A stretch of 64,000 nt of DNA from Maribacter cobaltidurans. GTDB taxonomy: Bacteria; Bacteroidota; Bacteroidia; Flavobacteriales; Flavobacteriaceae. The notes beneath the pieces were generated by a model that saw nothing but the letters and a program-made list of their open reading frames with translations, did not search any database and had not been told where the DNA came from. Below are positions 1-9,353 of this stretch, piece after piece; position 1 is the stretch's first letter; every line of letters starts with the position of its first letter. The stretch lies in assembly GCF_002269385.1 (NCBI RefSeq), contig NZ_CP022957.1, positions 801,001 to 865,000 of the forward strand, in the 5' to 3' direction. The position numbers and the translations under genes are program-made.

Positions 1-125
1 ATATGTTCCAAGGATTTTGGATCATAAGCTTCCTCTGGCTTGGGTATTGGCCCACAGCTTTTCGCAGTTCCCAATACAACCGCCTTTAAGCGAGATACTT
101 CATCATTAACACTTAGCCTAAGCAT
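1..125 (-). CDS. amidinotransferase / dimethylargininase-like protein (N-terminal fragment)
   Basis: Only the first 41 codons are inside the window; the gene runs off the left edge. Starting at the ATG at 125, the peptide reads MLRLSVNDEVSRLKAVVLG, followed by a segment containing GPIPKPEEAYDPKS. From memory this is the conserved N-terminus of the amidinotransferase/dimethylarginine dimethylaminohydrolase family, which acts on guanidino groups of arginine derivatives. The catalytic Cys-His-Asp/Glu residues lie outside the window, so activity cannot be judged. It follows gltA on the same strand but is separated from it by a terminator, so it is probably transcribed on its own. Confidence 0.7.
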   Translation of the reverse strand, partial: MLRLSVNDEVSRLKAVVLGTAKSCGPIPKPEEAYDPKSLEH

Positions 126-154
126 ATTACTAGTTTTGAGTGCTAAGGTAAGAC

Positions 155-190
155 TAAAAAACGCCCTCTTAAAACTTTAAAAGGACGTTC
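155..190 (-). terminator. rho-independent terminator after gltA
   Basis: On the minus strand a stem of about 14 pairs with few mismatches (AACGTCCTTTTAAA pairing with TTTAAGAGGGCGTT) is followed by a run of six T. It lies just downstream of the gltA stop codon and before the next minus-strand gene. Confidence 0.8.
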
Positions 191-216
191 AATATTTCTA
201 TTAAAATTTCTACTGA

Positions 217-1503
217 TTATCTGGATTTTAAACCCACAAACGGTCTAAGGTTTTCCCCTATATATACTTGCCGTGGTCTTCCTATGGGCTCTCCCCTTAA
301 TCGCATTTCCCTCCACTGTGCAATCCATCCGGGAAGTCTTCCCAAAGCAAACATTACCGTAAACATTTCCGTTGGTATACCAAGTGCTCGGTAGATAATA
401 CCAGAATAGAAATCCACGTTGGGATATAATTTTCTATCTACAAAGTAAGGATCTTCCAAAGCTTCCTTCTCCAAGCCTTTAGCAATATCAAGGATTGGGT
501 CATCAATTCCCAAATCGCTTAAAACCTCATCAGCAGCTTTTTTGATTATTTTGGCCCTAGGGTCAAAGTTCTTATACACCCTGTGACCAAAGCCCATCAA
601 CCTAAATGGATCTTCCTTGTCCTTGGCCTTTGCCATATATTTTTTGGTATCTCCACCATCCGCTTCGATCGCCTCCAACATTTCCAATACGGCCTGATTG
701 GCACCACCATGCAAAGGTCCCCATAATGCAGAAATGCCTGCAGACAAAGAAGCAAAAAGTCCAGCATGGGAAGATCCTACAATGCGAACTGTAGATGTAG
801 AACAATTCTGTTCATGGTCCGCATGTAAAATCAATAATTTATCCAGAGCTTCTATAACTACTTTGTTCTTTTTATACTCTTGATTTGGACGCTTAAACAT
901 CATTTTATGGATGTTTTCCACATAGCCTAGGGTATCATCTCCATAATCCAACGGCAAGCCCTTTTTCTTTCGTAAGGTCCATGCCACCAACACTGGAAAT
1001 TTGGCCAGTATCCTTACTATTGCATGATACATGTCCTTTTCAGAACTTACGTCTACCGTAGAAGGGTTAAACGCAATCAAGGCACTTGTTAAGGAGGAAA
1101 GTACACCCATGGGATGTGCCGATTTCGGAAATCCATCCAAAATCTTTTTCATTTCCTCATCTACATGGGACTCATCCGTAATATCCTTGTGAAATTTGGC
1201 CAACTCCTCTTCATTGGGTAATTCACCAAAAATCAATAAGTACGCTACCTCCAAAAAGTCGGCTTTTTCCGCCAACTCTTCTATGGAATACCCCCGATAT
1301 CTTAAAATACCCTTTTCACCATCCAAAAAAGTAATGGCACTTTCACAGGAACCTGTGTTCTTATACCCCGGGTCTATAGTAATAATTCCTCCAGTAGAGG
1401 ACCTTAAGGATTTAATATCAATGGCAAGTTCCTTTTCCGTGCCTTCAATAACAGGAAACTCATACTTTTTACCATTATATTCTAAAGTAGCTTTATCTGA
1501 CAT
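217..1503 (-). CDS. gltA: citrate synthase
   Basis: Condenses acetyl-CoA with oxaloacetate to citrate, the entry step of the TCA cycle, in the cytoplasm. The 428-residue length fits the type I hexameric bacterial enzymes. The catalytic residues can be placed: His265 in GPLHGGANQ, His307 in GFGHRVYKNFDPRA and Asp364 in PNVDFYSG. The start ATG at 1503 gives MSDKATLEYNGK, typical of flavobacterial homologues. The gene has its own promoter candidate at 1535-1565 and its own terminator at 155-190, so it is probably monocistronic. The promoter carries two direct TACCCCT repeats 20 bp apart, which suggests a transcription factor site. Identity is secure; the regulation is inferred. Confidence 0.97.
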   Translation of the reverse strand: MSDKATLEYNGKKYEFPVIEGTEKELAIDIKSLRSSTGGIITIDPGYKNTGSCESAITFLDGEKGILRYRGYSIEELAEKADFLEVAYLLIFGELPNEEELAKFHKDITDESHVDEEMKKILDGFPKSAHPMGVLSSLTSALIAFNPSTVDVSSEKDMYHAIVRILAKFPVLVAWTLRKKKGLPLDYGDDTLGYVENIHKMMFKRPNQEYKKNKVVIEALDKLLILHADHEQNCSTSTVRIVGSSHAGLFASLSAGISALWGPLHGGANQAVLEMLEAIEADGGDTKKYMAKAKDKEDPFRLMGFGHRVYKNFDPRAKIIKKAADEVLSDLGIDDPILDIAKGLEKEALEDPYFVDRKLYPNVDFYSGIIYRALGIPTEMFTVMFALGRLPGWIAQWREMRLRGEPIGRPRQVYIGENLRPFVGLKSR

Positions 1504-1529
1504 TTTTAAATTTTACGGGTTAATCGATT

Positions 1530-1556
1530 AGGGGTAAAGTTAATAAAACAGGGGTA
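1530..1556. repeat. paired AGGGGTA direct repeats over the gltA promoter
   Basis: Plus-strand AGGGGTA occurs at 1530-1536 and again at 1550-1556, exactly 20 bp apart (two helical turns). Read on the gltA strand as TACCCCT, one copy lies in the spacer between the promoter elements and the other abuts the -7 element. This geometry would suit an operator, but no regulator is known. Confidence 0.5.
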
Positions 1557-1565
1557 TTTTAACAA
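1535..1565 (-). promoter_or_regulatory. candidate gltA promoter (Bacteroidetes type)
   Basis: On the minus strand a TTG at 1563-1565 is followed after 20 nt by TAACTTTA at 1535-1542, a 7/8 match to the Bacteroidetes -7 element TANNTTTG. It lies 32 nt upstream of the gltA start codon. Confidence 0.5.
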
Positions 1566-1619
1566 TTTCGCAAAGGGCTTTGGGCTAAAATTAACAATAT
1601 GTCCGACGTAGAGAAAAAC

Positions 1620-3155
1620 CTATAACAAATAGAGATCTTTGTAATACGCATCCACCGAATCCTCCCAAGTAAATCGCATCTTTTTAGCATTCGCCTTAAT
1701 ACGTTTCCAAGCCGGTTTATCATTCTCCCAAACATTCAAGGCCTCATCGAAAACCTTTACCATATTTCTTATCTGCTGATCATAAGTCTTACCTTCAAAC
1801 GCAAACCCAGTTTTCATGTGGGCGACCGTATCCTTTAAGCCTCCAGTATGGTGAACCAAGCAAGGATTACCATTTCTCATGGCCAACATTTGACTTATTC
1901 CGCAGGGCTCAAACAAACTTGGCATAAAGTATAAATCTGTTTCCAGGTACATGGAATCTATCAAATCTTCTGACTGTCCGTTGGTAAAAATAAAATTCTT
2001 GTGTTTGTAGCTCATTTTCCTGAACAAATCCTCGTAATCAGGATTTCCTGTTCCCAAAAGCATAAAAATACCTTCTACCTTTTCTAAACGTTTTAGAATT
2101 TCCTCAAATGCTTCTGGAGAACGTTTTAAGAAATAAAATTTTTGCTCGGTCAACCTGGCCACACTTGAAACGATAAATTTGGGCCTATTACCAACATATT
2201 GCATGATTTTCTCGCCGGTATGCGCTAAAAAATCTGCCTTATATTTTTTGGATTCGTCCTGTAACCATCGGAACAGGGCCTTTACCGTATTTCTGTACAG
2301 ATTTCCTTTTTCCGCAGTTCTAATATTGTTGTAGTTGGATGCGTTCAAAATACCAAACAACCTTCCTTCATTGTTTGCATTTTGCAAATCCTTTTCCAAA
2401 CCTTCCCCCCCTATAAACTCCGGTGGCCTACTAGGCAACATTACATCTTCCTTGTAAGAAGGAGATACCGTGTGCACGGCATCCGCCAAACGAATACCTA
2501 CCGCCATTAAGTTTATACAGTCCTGGTACCGAGGATCCATCAATACTTTATGGTCTAATTGAATTTCTGGAAACCAATGGTTGACAGAGGCGTAGTTATT
2601 ATAAAACGGTCTGATACCCTGTATCGCTAGATTATGTATGCTATACACATAACGCATTTTTTTTAGGTCTTGATAGGCAGGATGATACGTCTTTAAAAAT
2701 AGTACGGCACTGGAGTGCCAGTCGTGCATATGTACAATATCCAACTTACCAAAGGCCCCTATTTTGATAGCTTGGGCGACGGCCGTGGAAAAAATCATAA
2801 ACTTTACAAAATCATTGAAAAATGGTTCCGTTGGATCATCATGATATATATGTGCAATACCGCCCTCCTTGATTTCAGGATGATGAATTACATAGTGGGA
2901 TATGTTTTTGACAATTTTTTTGGGAAGCACCTCATAGAGCTCCGCAACATATACAGTTCCCCTAAGATTAAATTCCAACTTTGCCTTAAAAACCCCGTTT
3001 TGATGTAATCTCCCATAAGAAGGTACCACTACATGGGCAGAATCTCCGCGACTGGCAATTTCCCTGGGAACATCCCTCACTACGTCACCCATTCCTCCAG
3101 CCTTACAGTCGGGGATTGCGTCATTTTCGGCGGATACAAAAAGAAAATTATTCAT
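1620..3155 (-). CDS. glgA: glycogen/starch synthase family protein (GT5)
   Basis: A 511-residue GT5 glycosyltransferase that would transfer glucose from a nucleotide sugar (normally ADP-glucose) to an alpha-1,4-glucan. The N-terminus MNNFLFVSAEN and the KAGGMGDVV loop at residues 18-26 match the nucleotide-sugar contact of glycogen synthases, and HMHDWHSSAV is the conserved internal motif. The C-terminal Rossmann half contains a FEPCGISQMLAMRNG segment. I chose the ATG at 3155, because the longer frame to 3215 adds 20 residues and would start inside the eno terminator. Its neighbours are eno and gltA, but terminators separate them. No branching enzyme or phosphorylase is in the window, so a role in glycogen storage is family-based inference. 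Confidence 0.88.
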   Translation of the reverse strand: MNNFLFVSAENDAIPDCKAGGMGDVVRDVPREIASRGDSAHVVVPSYGRLHQNGVFKAKLEFNLRGTVYVAELYEVLPKKIVKNISHYVIHHPEIKEGGIAHIYHDDPTEPFFNDFVKFMIFSTAVAQAIKIGAFGKLDIVHMHDWHSSAVLFLKTYHPAYQDLKKMRYVYSIHNLAIQGIRPFYNNYASVNHWFPEIQLDHKVLMDPRYQDCINLMAVGIRLADAVHTVSPSYKEDVMLPSRPPEFIGGEGLEKDLQNANNEGRLFGILNASNYNNIRTAEKGNLYRNTVKALFRWLQDESKKYKADFLAHTGEKIMQYVGNRPKFIVSSVARLTEQKFYFLKRSPEAFEEILKRLEKVEGIFMLLGTGNPDYEDLFRKMSYKHKNFIFTNGQSEDLIDSMYLETDLYFMPSLFEPCGISQMLAMRNGNPCLVHHTGGLKDTVAHMKTGFAFEGKTYDQQIRNMVKVFDEALNVWENDKPAWKRIKANAKKMRFTWEDSVDAYYKDLYLL

Positions 3156-3213
3156 AGAATGCAAATAGGGGGTTGATATCTTAGAAAAGGTAATTAAAGT
3201 TTTAGACTGTTCC

Positions 3214-3245
3214 AAAAAAAAAGGCCTTCTAAAAAGAAGGCCTTT
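3214..3245 (-). terminator. rho-independent terminator after eno
   Basis: On the minus strand AAAGGCCTTCT and AGAAGGCCTTT form a perfect GC-containing stem of about 11 pairs, followed by an uninterrupted T run. It lies 16 nt past the enolase stop and separates eno from the downstream glycogen synthase gene. Confidence 0.93.
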
Positions 3246-3260
3246 GGTACCAAACTTGGA

Positions 3261-4556
<1,296 letters not shown>

Positions 4557-4593
4557 TTATTTTCTTTAATAAACTGATTTAAAAACTGATTGG

Positions 4594-4601
4594 CAAAGAT
4601 A
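4594..4601 (-). promoter_or_regulatory. candidate -7 element for eno
   Basis: The minus strand reads TATCTTTG, an exact match to TANNTTTG, 40 nt upstream of the eno start codon. No exact TTTG lies 19-20 nt further upstream, so only the -7 element is supported. Confidence 0.45.
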
Positions 4602-4661
4602 CAAACGTTAGCTCCACATTGCTAAATTCATTCTTCTAATTCAAAATAATATAACGATTTT

Positions 4662-5789
4662 TTAAACTTCTGTGGATTGCTTTGAAGTTTTCTCGATCAA
4701 ACTGAAAAAATCATCAAAAAGATAATCGGCATCATGAGGTCCCGGGCTGGCCTCAGGATGATACTGTACCGAGAACACATCTTTATTCTTCATCCGTATT
4801 CCGGCAACGGTTTGATCATTCAAATGGACGTGCGTAATCTCTAGATTATCGTTCGCTTCGGTTTCCTCCCGGTTAATGGCAAATCCATGGTTCTGGGAAG
4901 TTATTTCACCTTTTCCAGTAAGTAAATTTAATATGGGATGGTTGATACCCCTATGCCCATTGTGCATCTTATAAGTAGATACGCCATTGGCCAAGGCAAT
5001 TACCTGATGCCCCAAACAAATACCAAACAAGGGCTTGTCTGTCTTTATAATTTCCTTGGCTACGGTTATAGCTTCAGACAAAGGCTCAGGGTCGCCAGGT
5101 CCATTGGATATAAAGTAAGCATCAGGATTCCAAGAAGACATCTCGGGAAACGTAGCATTATATGGGAATACTTTTATATAGGCCCCACGCTTCTCAAGGT
5201 TTCTTAAAATATTCTTCTTAATTCCAATATCCAAGGCCGCAATTTTGATATTTGCCGATGGATCGCCATAAAAATACGGTTCCTTGGTGGACACTTTGGA
5301 AGCAAGCTCCAATCCCTCCATACTTGGAACTTTTTCCAACTGCTTTTTTAATTCCTCAATGTTATCGACATCAGTGGATATTACGGCGTTCATAGCCCCA
5401 TTATCCCTAATGTAACTGACCAAGGCACGGGTATCCACATCTGAAATGGCAAAGAGGTCGTTACTATCCAAAAAATCCTGTAAACTGGCATCTGCACTTG
5501 GACGCGAATATTCATAGCTGAAATTCCTACAAATTAAACCGGCAATCTTGACGCTCTCAGATTCTACCTCTTCCTTATTTGTACCGTAGTTCCCTATGTG
5601 TGCATTGGTGGTAACCATTAATTGTCCAAAATAGGACGGATCCGTAAATATTTCTTGATATCCGGTCATACCGGTATTGAAACAAACTTCCCCAAAGGCG
5701 GTTCCTTCTTTGTCCCCAACAGACTTTCCATAAAAAATGGTACCATCGGCTAACAATATTAACGCTTTCTTTTTGGCTTGATACTTCAT
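4662..5789 (-). CDS. carA: carbamoyl-phosphate synthase small (glutaminase) subunit
   Basis: Hydrolyses glutamine and passes ammonia to CarB for carbamoyl phosphate synthesis, which feeds pyrimidine and arginine pathways. The 375-residue protein has the CarA-specific N-terminal domain (FGEVCFNTGMTGYQEIFTDPSY) and a C-terminal class I glutamine amidotransferase domain. The catalytic triad can be placed: Cys258 in FGICLGHQ, with His344 and Glu346 in VQYHPEASPGP. carB is not in the window, so the two subunits are not adjacent here. It sits downstream of the rplQ terminator; no clear promoter was found in the 30-nt space that remains, so some readthrough from the ribosomal block may drive it. Confidence 0.97.
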   Translation of the reverse strand: MKYQAKKKALILLADGTIFYGKSVGDKEGTAFGEVCFNTGMTGYQEIFTDPSYFGQLMVTTNAHIGNYGTNKEEVESESVKIAGLICRNFSYEYSRPSADASLQDFLDSNDLFAISDVDTRALVSYIRDNGAMNAVISTDVDNIEELKKQLEKVPSMEGLELASKVSTKEPYFYGDPSANIKIAALDIGIKKNILRNLEKRGAYIKVFPYNATFPEMSSWNPDAYFISNGPGDPEPLSEAITVAKEIIKTDKPLFGICLGHQVIALANGVSTYKMHNGHRGINHPILNLLTGKGEITSQNHGFAINREETEANDNLEITHVHLNDQTVAGIRMKNKDVFSVQYHPEASPGPHDADYLFDDFFSLIEKTSKQSTEV

Positions 5790-5819
5790 GCTATTCCTTT
5801 ACTTTTTATCCGTTCACAA

Positions 5820-5860
5820 AAAAACATAAAAAAAGGATAAGCTTTTAAACTTATCCTTTT
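5820..5860 (-). terminator. strong terminator at the end of the ribosomal-protein block
   Basis: AAAAGGATAAG (5831-5841) and CTTATCCTTTT (5850-5860) form a perfect 11-bp stem with an 8-nt loop. On the minus strand it is followed by a T-rich tract. It lies 25 nt after the rplQ stop codon. Confidence 0.92.
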
Positions 5861-5885
5861 ATAATTATCAATATTTATTGACATT

Positions 5886-6458
5886 TTACTCTTTTGAATC
5901 ATCTTCCTTTTTAACCTCGTTCTCAGGTTGTGATTCCGTTTCCGGCTTAGCCTCCGCTTCTGGTGCAGCCTCTTCAACAACTGGTTCTTCAACTTTTGGA
6001 GCTTCGTCACTAGAGCTTTTACCACCTCTTCTACTTCTTCTAGTAGATTTCTTCTTCGGTTTCCCAGCATTGTAGATCTCATTGAAATCAACCAACTCTA
6101 TCATGGCCATATCCGCATTATCACCTAATCGATTTCCCAACTTGATGATTCTTGTATATCCACCTGGTCTATCCGCTACTTTTTCAGATACTACGCTGAA
6201 CAATTCATTTACCGCATATTTATCTCTAAGATTCTTGAAAGCGATACGTCTATTGTGAGTACCTTTCTCTGCGGACTGATTGTTCTCTGCTTTGGACCTA
6301 GTGATCAATGGCTCAACAAATTGTTTCAAAGCTTTGGCTTTGGCAACCGTTGTATTAATTCTTTTATGTTCGATTAAAGAACATGCCATATTGGCCAACA
6401 TAGCTTTTCTATGTGCCGACTTTCTTCCTAAATGGTTAACTTTTTTACCGTGTCTCAT
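5886..6458 (-). CDS. rplQ: 50S ribosomal protein L17 with acidic C-terminal tail
   Basis: Large-subunit protein near the polypeptide exit tunnel. Residues 1 to about 120 are the L17 core ([21 protein letters not shown] start and a [15 protein letters not shown] segment). After a basic [13 protein letters not shown] stretch comes a tail of about 50 residues rich in Glu, Pro, Ala and Lys that ends in KKEDDSKE. The total of 190 residues is far longer than the usual 115-130. From memory, long L17 tails recur in Bacteroidota, so this is probably lineage-typical. It is the last gene of the block, 59 nt after rpoA and just before a strong terminator. Confidence 0.97.
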   Translation of the reverse strand: MRHGKKVNHLGRKSAHRKAMLANMACSLIEHKRINTTVAKAKALKQFVEPLITRSKAENNQSAEKGTHNRRIAFKNLRDKYAVNELFSVVSEKVADRPGGYTRIIKLGNRLGDNADMAMIELVDFNEIYNAGKPKKKSTRRSRRGGKSSSDEAPKVEEPVVEEAAPEAEAKPETESQPENEVKKEDDSKE

Positions 6459-6517
6459 GTTATTGTATTATCATCTTGCTACCAAACTCGTTTGAACGAG
6501 GAGCAAAATATGATTAA

Positions 6518-7510
6518 TTAATCCTTATCTAATTTATATTTTGACAAATCCATTCCAAAACTAAGGCCCTTGTTGATAACCAACTCCTCAAGCTCTGTTA
6601 AGGATTTTTTACCAAAGTTTCTAAACTTCATTAAATCGTTCTTGTTGAAGGACACCAAGTCTCCTAAAGTATCAACTTCAGCAGCCTTTAAACAGTTCAA
6701 GGCACGGACCGAAAGATCCATATCTACCAATTTGGTCTTCAACAATTGTCTCATATGTAACGATTCCTCATCATAGGTCTCTGTTTGAGCAATCTCATCT
6801 GCTTCCAGAGTGATACGCTCATCGGAGAACAACATAAAATGATGGATAAGAACCTTTGCAGCCTCGGTCAAGGCATCCTTAGGGTGAATTGAACCATCGG
6901 AAACAATTTCAAAAACCAATTTTTCGTAGTCAGTTTTCTGTTCTACACGATAGTTTTCGATGCTGTATTTTACGTTCTTTATGGGAGTAAAGATAGAGTC
7001 GACCGCTATAGTCCCTATTGGCGCACCGGACTTTTTGTTTTCCTCTGCAGGGACATAACCTCTACCCTTATCAATAGTGATTTCCATATTGATGCTAATC
7101 TTGGGATCCATGTTACAAATCACCAAGTCTGGATTCAGCACTTGGAAACCTGAAATGAATTTTTGAAAATCCCCTGCTGTCAATTGTTCCTTTCCGCTAA
7201 CGGAAATTGAAACGACTTCTGCTTCAGAATCCTCGATTTGTTTCTTGAAACGAACCTGCTTCAAGTTTAGGATAATTTCGGTAACATCTTCTACAACACC
7301 CGAAATTACGGAGAACTCATGTTCAACTTTATCAATCCTTACGGATGTAATGGCATGGCCTTCCAATGAAGAAAGCAATACCCTTCTAAGTGCATTCCCA
7401 ACAGTTAATCCATAACCAGGCTCCAAAGGACGAAATTCGAACTTTCCTTCGAAGTCTGAGGAATCGATCATTATTACTTTATCGGGTTTCTGAAAATTAA
7501 ATAATGCCAT
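6518..7510 (-). CDS. rpoA: DNA-directed RNA polymerase subunit alpha
   Basis: Alpha subunit that nucleates RNA polymerase assembly and contacts activators and UP elements. The 330 residues comprise an N-terminal assembly domain ([19 protein letters not shown] and [15 protein letters not shown] near the start) and, after an acidic linker, a C-terminal domain from about residue 255. The latter contains [20 protein letters not shown] and the helix-hairpin-helix [15 protein letters not shown]. The gene lies 19 nt downstream of rpsD and 59 nt upstream of rplQ, the standard alpha-operon order. Confidence 0.99.
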   Translation of the reverse strand: MALFNFQKPDKVIMIDSSDFEGKFEFRPLEPGYGLTVGNALRRVLLSSLEGHAITSVRIDKVEHEFSVISGVVEDVTEIILNLKQVRFKKQIEDSEAEVVSISVSGKEQLTAGDFQKFISGFQVLNPDLVICNMDPKISINMEITIDKGRGYVPAEENKKSGAPIGTIAVDSIFTPIKNVKYSIENYRVEQKTDYEKLVFEIVSDGSIHPKDALTEAAKVLIHHFMLFSDERITLEADEIAQTETYDEESLHMRQLLKTKLVDMDLSVRALNCLKAAEVDTLGDLVSFNKNDLMKFRNFGKKSLTELEELVINKGLSFGMDLSKYKLDKD

Positions 7511-7529
7511 AATTGGATCAGTGTTGTTT

Positions 7530-8135
7530 TTATTTAGAGTAAAGCTCGACGATTAATTGTTCTTTGATGTTTTCCGGAATTTGTAATCTTTCTGGAACGG
7601 AAACAAAAGTTCCTTCCTTCTTCTCACTGTTCCAGGTAATCCATTCATAAACACTGCTACTTGCTGCAAGAGAATCTTGAATGCTCTGTAATGATTTGGA
7701 TTTTTCCCTAACACCAACAACATCCCCAGCCTTTAAAGAGTAGGAGGGAATATTTACAATCTCGCCATTTACCGTTATATGTCTGTGAGAAACCAATTGC
7801 CTGGCTCCACTTCGCGATGGGGAAATACCCATTCTATACACTACGTTGTCTAAGCGACTTTCGCACAATTGTAAAAGAATTTCACCGGTAACGCCCTCTT
7901 TTCTCTTGGCGGTGGCGAAAAGGTTTCTAAACTGCTTCTCAAGTATACCGTAGGTATATTTTGCCTTTTGTTTTTCCATCAACTGAACGGAATACTCAGA
8001 CTGTTTTCCTCTACGTCTGTTATTTCCGTGTTGTCCTGGAGGGTAATTTTTCTTTTCAAAGGATTTGTCGTCCCCGAATATCGCCTCACCAAATTTACGG
8101 GCGATTTTTGATTTAGGTCCTGTGTATCTTGCCAT
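7530..8135 (-). CDS. rpsD: 30S ribosomal protein S4
   Basis: Primary 16S rRNA-binding protein that begins assembly of the 30S body; in other bacteria it also represses the alpha operon translationally. The 201-residue protein starts [17 protein letters not shown] and carries the S4 RNA-binding fold around residues 90-155 ([21 protein letters not shown] then [20 protein letters not shown]). The zinc-binding cysteines found in some S4 proteins are absent. It follows rpsK after an 89-nt spacer, one of the larger gaps in the block, and precedes rpoA by 19 nt. Confidence 0.99.
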   Translation of the reverse strand: MARYTGPKSKIARKFGEAIFGDDKSFEKKNYPPGQHGNNRRRGKQSEYSVQLMEKQKAKYTYGILEKQFRNLFATAKRKEGVTGEILLQLCESRLDNVVYRMGISPSRSGARQLVSHRHITVNGEIVNIPSYSLKAGDVVGVREKSKSLQSIQDSLAASSSVYEWITWNSEKKEGTFVSVPERLQIPENIKEQLIVELYSK

Positions 8136-8224
8136 TTTCTAATATTATGAAGGTGAGATTATGAATTAAGGCTTATCCTTCGATAATCGTAACTACACCT
8201 TCGGTGAAATTTATTTATACTTGA

Positions 8225-8617
8225 TTAAACTCTTCTTCTTTTTGGAGGTCTACATCCATTATGTGGCATTGGGGTCACATCGATGATTTCAGTAACCTCA
8301 ATTCCTGCGTTGTGTATGGAACGGATAGCTGATTCCCTTCCGTTTCCAGGGCCCTTAACATAAACCTTCACTTTACGCAAACCTGCCTCATGGGCAACCT
8401 TTGCACAATCTTCCGCTGCTACCTGAGCCGCATAAGGAGTATTCTTTTTGGAACCTCTAAAACCTAATTTACCTGCCGATGACCAAGAAATAACATCACC
8501 CTTCTTGTTAGTCAAAGAAATAATGATATTATTGAAAGAAGCACTTACATGAGCCTCTCCTACTGAATCAACAATAACTTTACGCTTTTTGGTTACCTTA
8601 GTATTTGCCTTTGCCAT
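8225..8617 (-). CDS. rpsK: 30S ribosomal protein S11
   Basis: Part of the 30S platform near the E site; contacts the 3' end of 16S rRNA and S7. The 130 residues include [32 protein letters not shown] split over the central sheet, and the conserved C-terminus with [16 protein letters not shown]. The gene starts 9 nt after the rpsM stop. The Asp/Asn-Gly site at PHNGCR is where S11 isoaspartate has been described in other bacteria. Nothing unusual is seen. Confidence 0.99.
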   Translation of the reverse strand: MAKANTKVTKKRKVIVDSVGEAHVSASFNNIIISLTNKKGDVISWSSAGKLGFRGSKKNTPYAAQVAAEDCAKVAHEAGLRKVKVYVKGPGNGRESAIRSIHNAGIEVTEIIDVTPMPHNGCRPPKRRRV

Positions 8618-8626
8618 AACTATCTA

Positions 8627-9001
8627 TTATTTGGTAGCTTTCTTCTTGTTAGCAACTGTTTTTCTCTTTCCTTTTCTAGTTCTAGAGTTATTCTTTGTAC
8701 GTTGACCCCTTAATGGCAAGCCAGATCTATGACGTATACCTCTATAACATCCAATATCCATTAATCGCTTAATGTTCAATTGGGTCTCAGAACGCAATTC
8801 ACCTTCAATCGTGTAGGATGAGACAGCTTCCCTAATACGACCTATTTCATCATCGTTCCATTCAGAAACCTTAGTATCCTCACTGACTTGGGCTTTTGCC
8901 AAAATTTCCTTAGCCCTGCTCTTCCCTATTCCAAAAATATAGGTCAAGGCTATTACGCCCCTTTTTTGTTTTGGTATATCAATACCCGCGATTCTTGCCA
9001 T
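8627..9001 (-). CDS. rpsM: 30S ribosomal protein S13
   Basis: Head protein of the 30S subunit that forms intersubunit bridges and contacts P-site tRNA. The 124 residues start [21 protein letters not shown] with the helix-two-turn-helix segment [14 protein letters not shown]. They end in a basic tail that includes [18 protein letters not shown]. It starts 2 nt after the rpmJ stop, so the two are probably translationally coupled, and it precedes rpsK by 9 nt. Confidence 0.99.
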   Translation of the reverse strand: MARIAGIDIPKQKRGVIALTYIFGIGKSRAKEILAKAQVSEDTKVSEWNDDEIGRIREAVSSYTIEGELRSETQLNIKRLMDIGCYRGIRHRSGLPLRGQRTKNNSRTRKGKRKTVANKKKATK

Positions 9002-9003
9002 AA

Positions 9004-9120
9004 TTACCCTTGTCTTTGTTTAAATCTAGGATTCTTTTTGTTGATTACGTACAATCTGCCTTTTCTGCGAACAATCTTGCAGTCGGCACTTCTCTTCTTT
9101 ATTGATGCTCTTACTTTCAT
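9004..9120 (-). CDS. rpmJ: 50S ribosomal protein L36, zinc-less form
   Basis: A 38-residue protein read directly from the sequence: it starts [20 protein letters not shown] and ends NPRFKQRQG. The family normally has a CXXC...C...H zinc ribbon. Here only one cysteine (Cys14) remains and RLYVINKK replaces the second metal pair, so this is the zinc-independent (C-minus) type. L36 sits in domain VI of 23S rRNA. The position between infA (14 nt) and rpsM (2 nt) is the standard spc/alpha junction. Confidence 0.96.
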   Translation of the reverse strand: MKVRASIKKRSADCKIVRRKGRLYVINKKNPRFKQRQG

Positions 9121-9134
9121 CTTACTTTGCTTTC

Positions 9135-9350
9135 TTAGTATCTATAAGTAATTCTTGCTTTCGTAAGGTCATATGGACTCATTTCCAATTTAACCTTGTC
9201 TCCAGGTAACAACTTAATATAATGCATGCGCATCTTACCTGAAATATGCGCTGTAACTACATGTCCATTTTCCAATTCAACTCGAAACATTGCATTTGAC
9301 AATGCTTCAATAATGGATCCATCTTGTTCTATCGCTGCTTGTTTAGCCAT
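9135..9350 (-). CDS. infA: translation initiation factor IF-1
   Basis: A single OB-fold protein that binds the 30S A site during initiation with IF-2 and IF-3. The 71 residues ([20 protein letters not shown] start, [20 protein letters not shown] centre, [18 protein letters not shown] end) match the family closely. The gene is 3 nt after secY and 14 nt before rpmJ. The map and adk genes that lie between secY and infA in many bacteria are absent; here adenylate kinase is fused to Hpt at 58896-60002. Confidence 0.99.
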   Translation of the reverse strand: MAKQAAIEQDGSIIEALSNAMFRVELENGHVVTAHISGKMRMHYIKLLPGDKVKLEMSPYDLTKARITYRY

Positions 9351-9353
9351 AAA

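Noticed and set aside
5786..6091. A 101-codon minus-strand frame rich in Lys and Arg
   Set aside because: It lies inside the rplQ tail in another frame; the rplQ reading is conserved and the basic composition is a by-product of its acidic codons.
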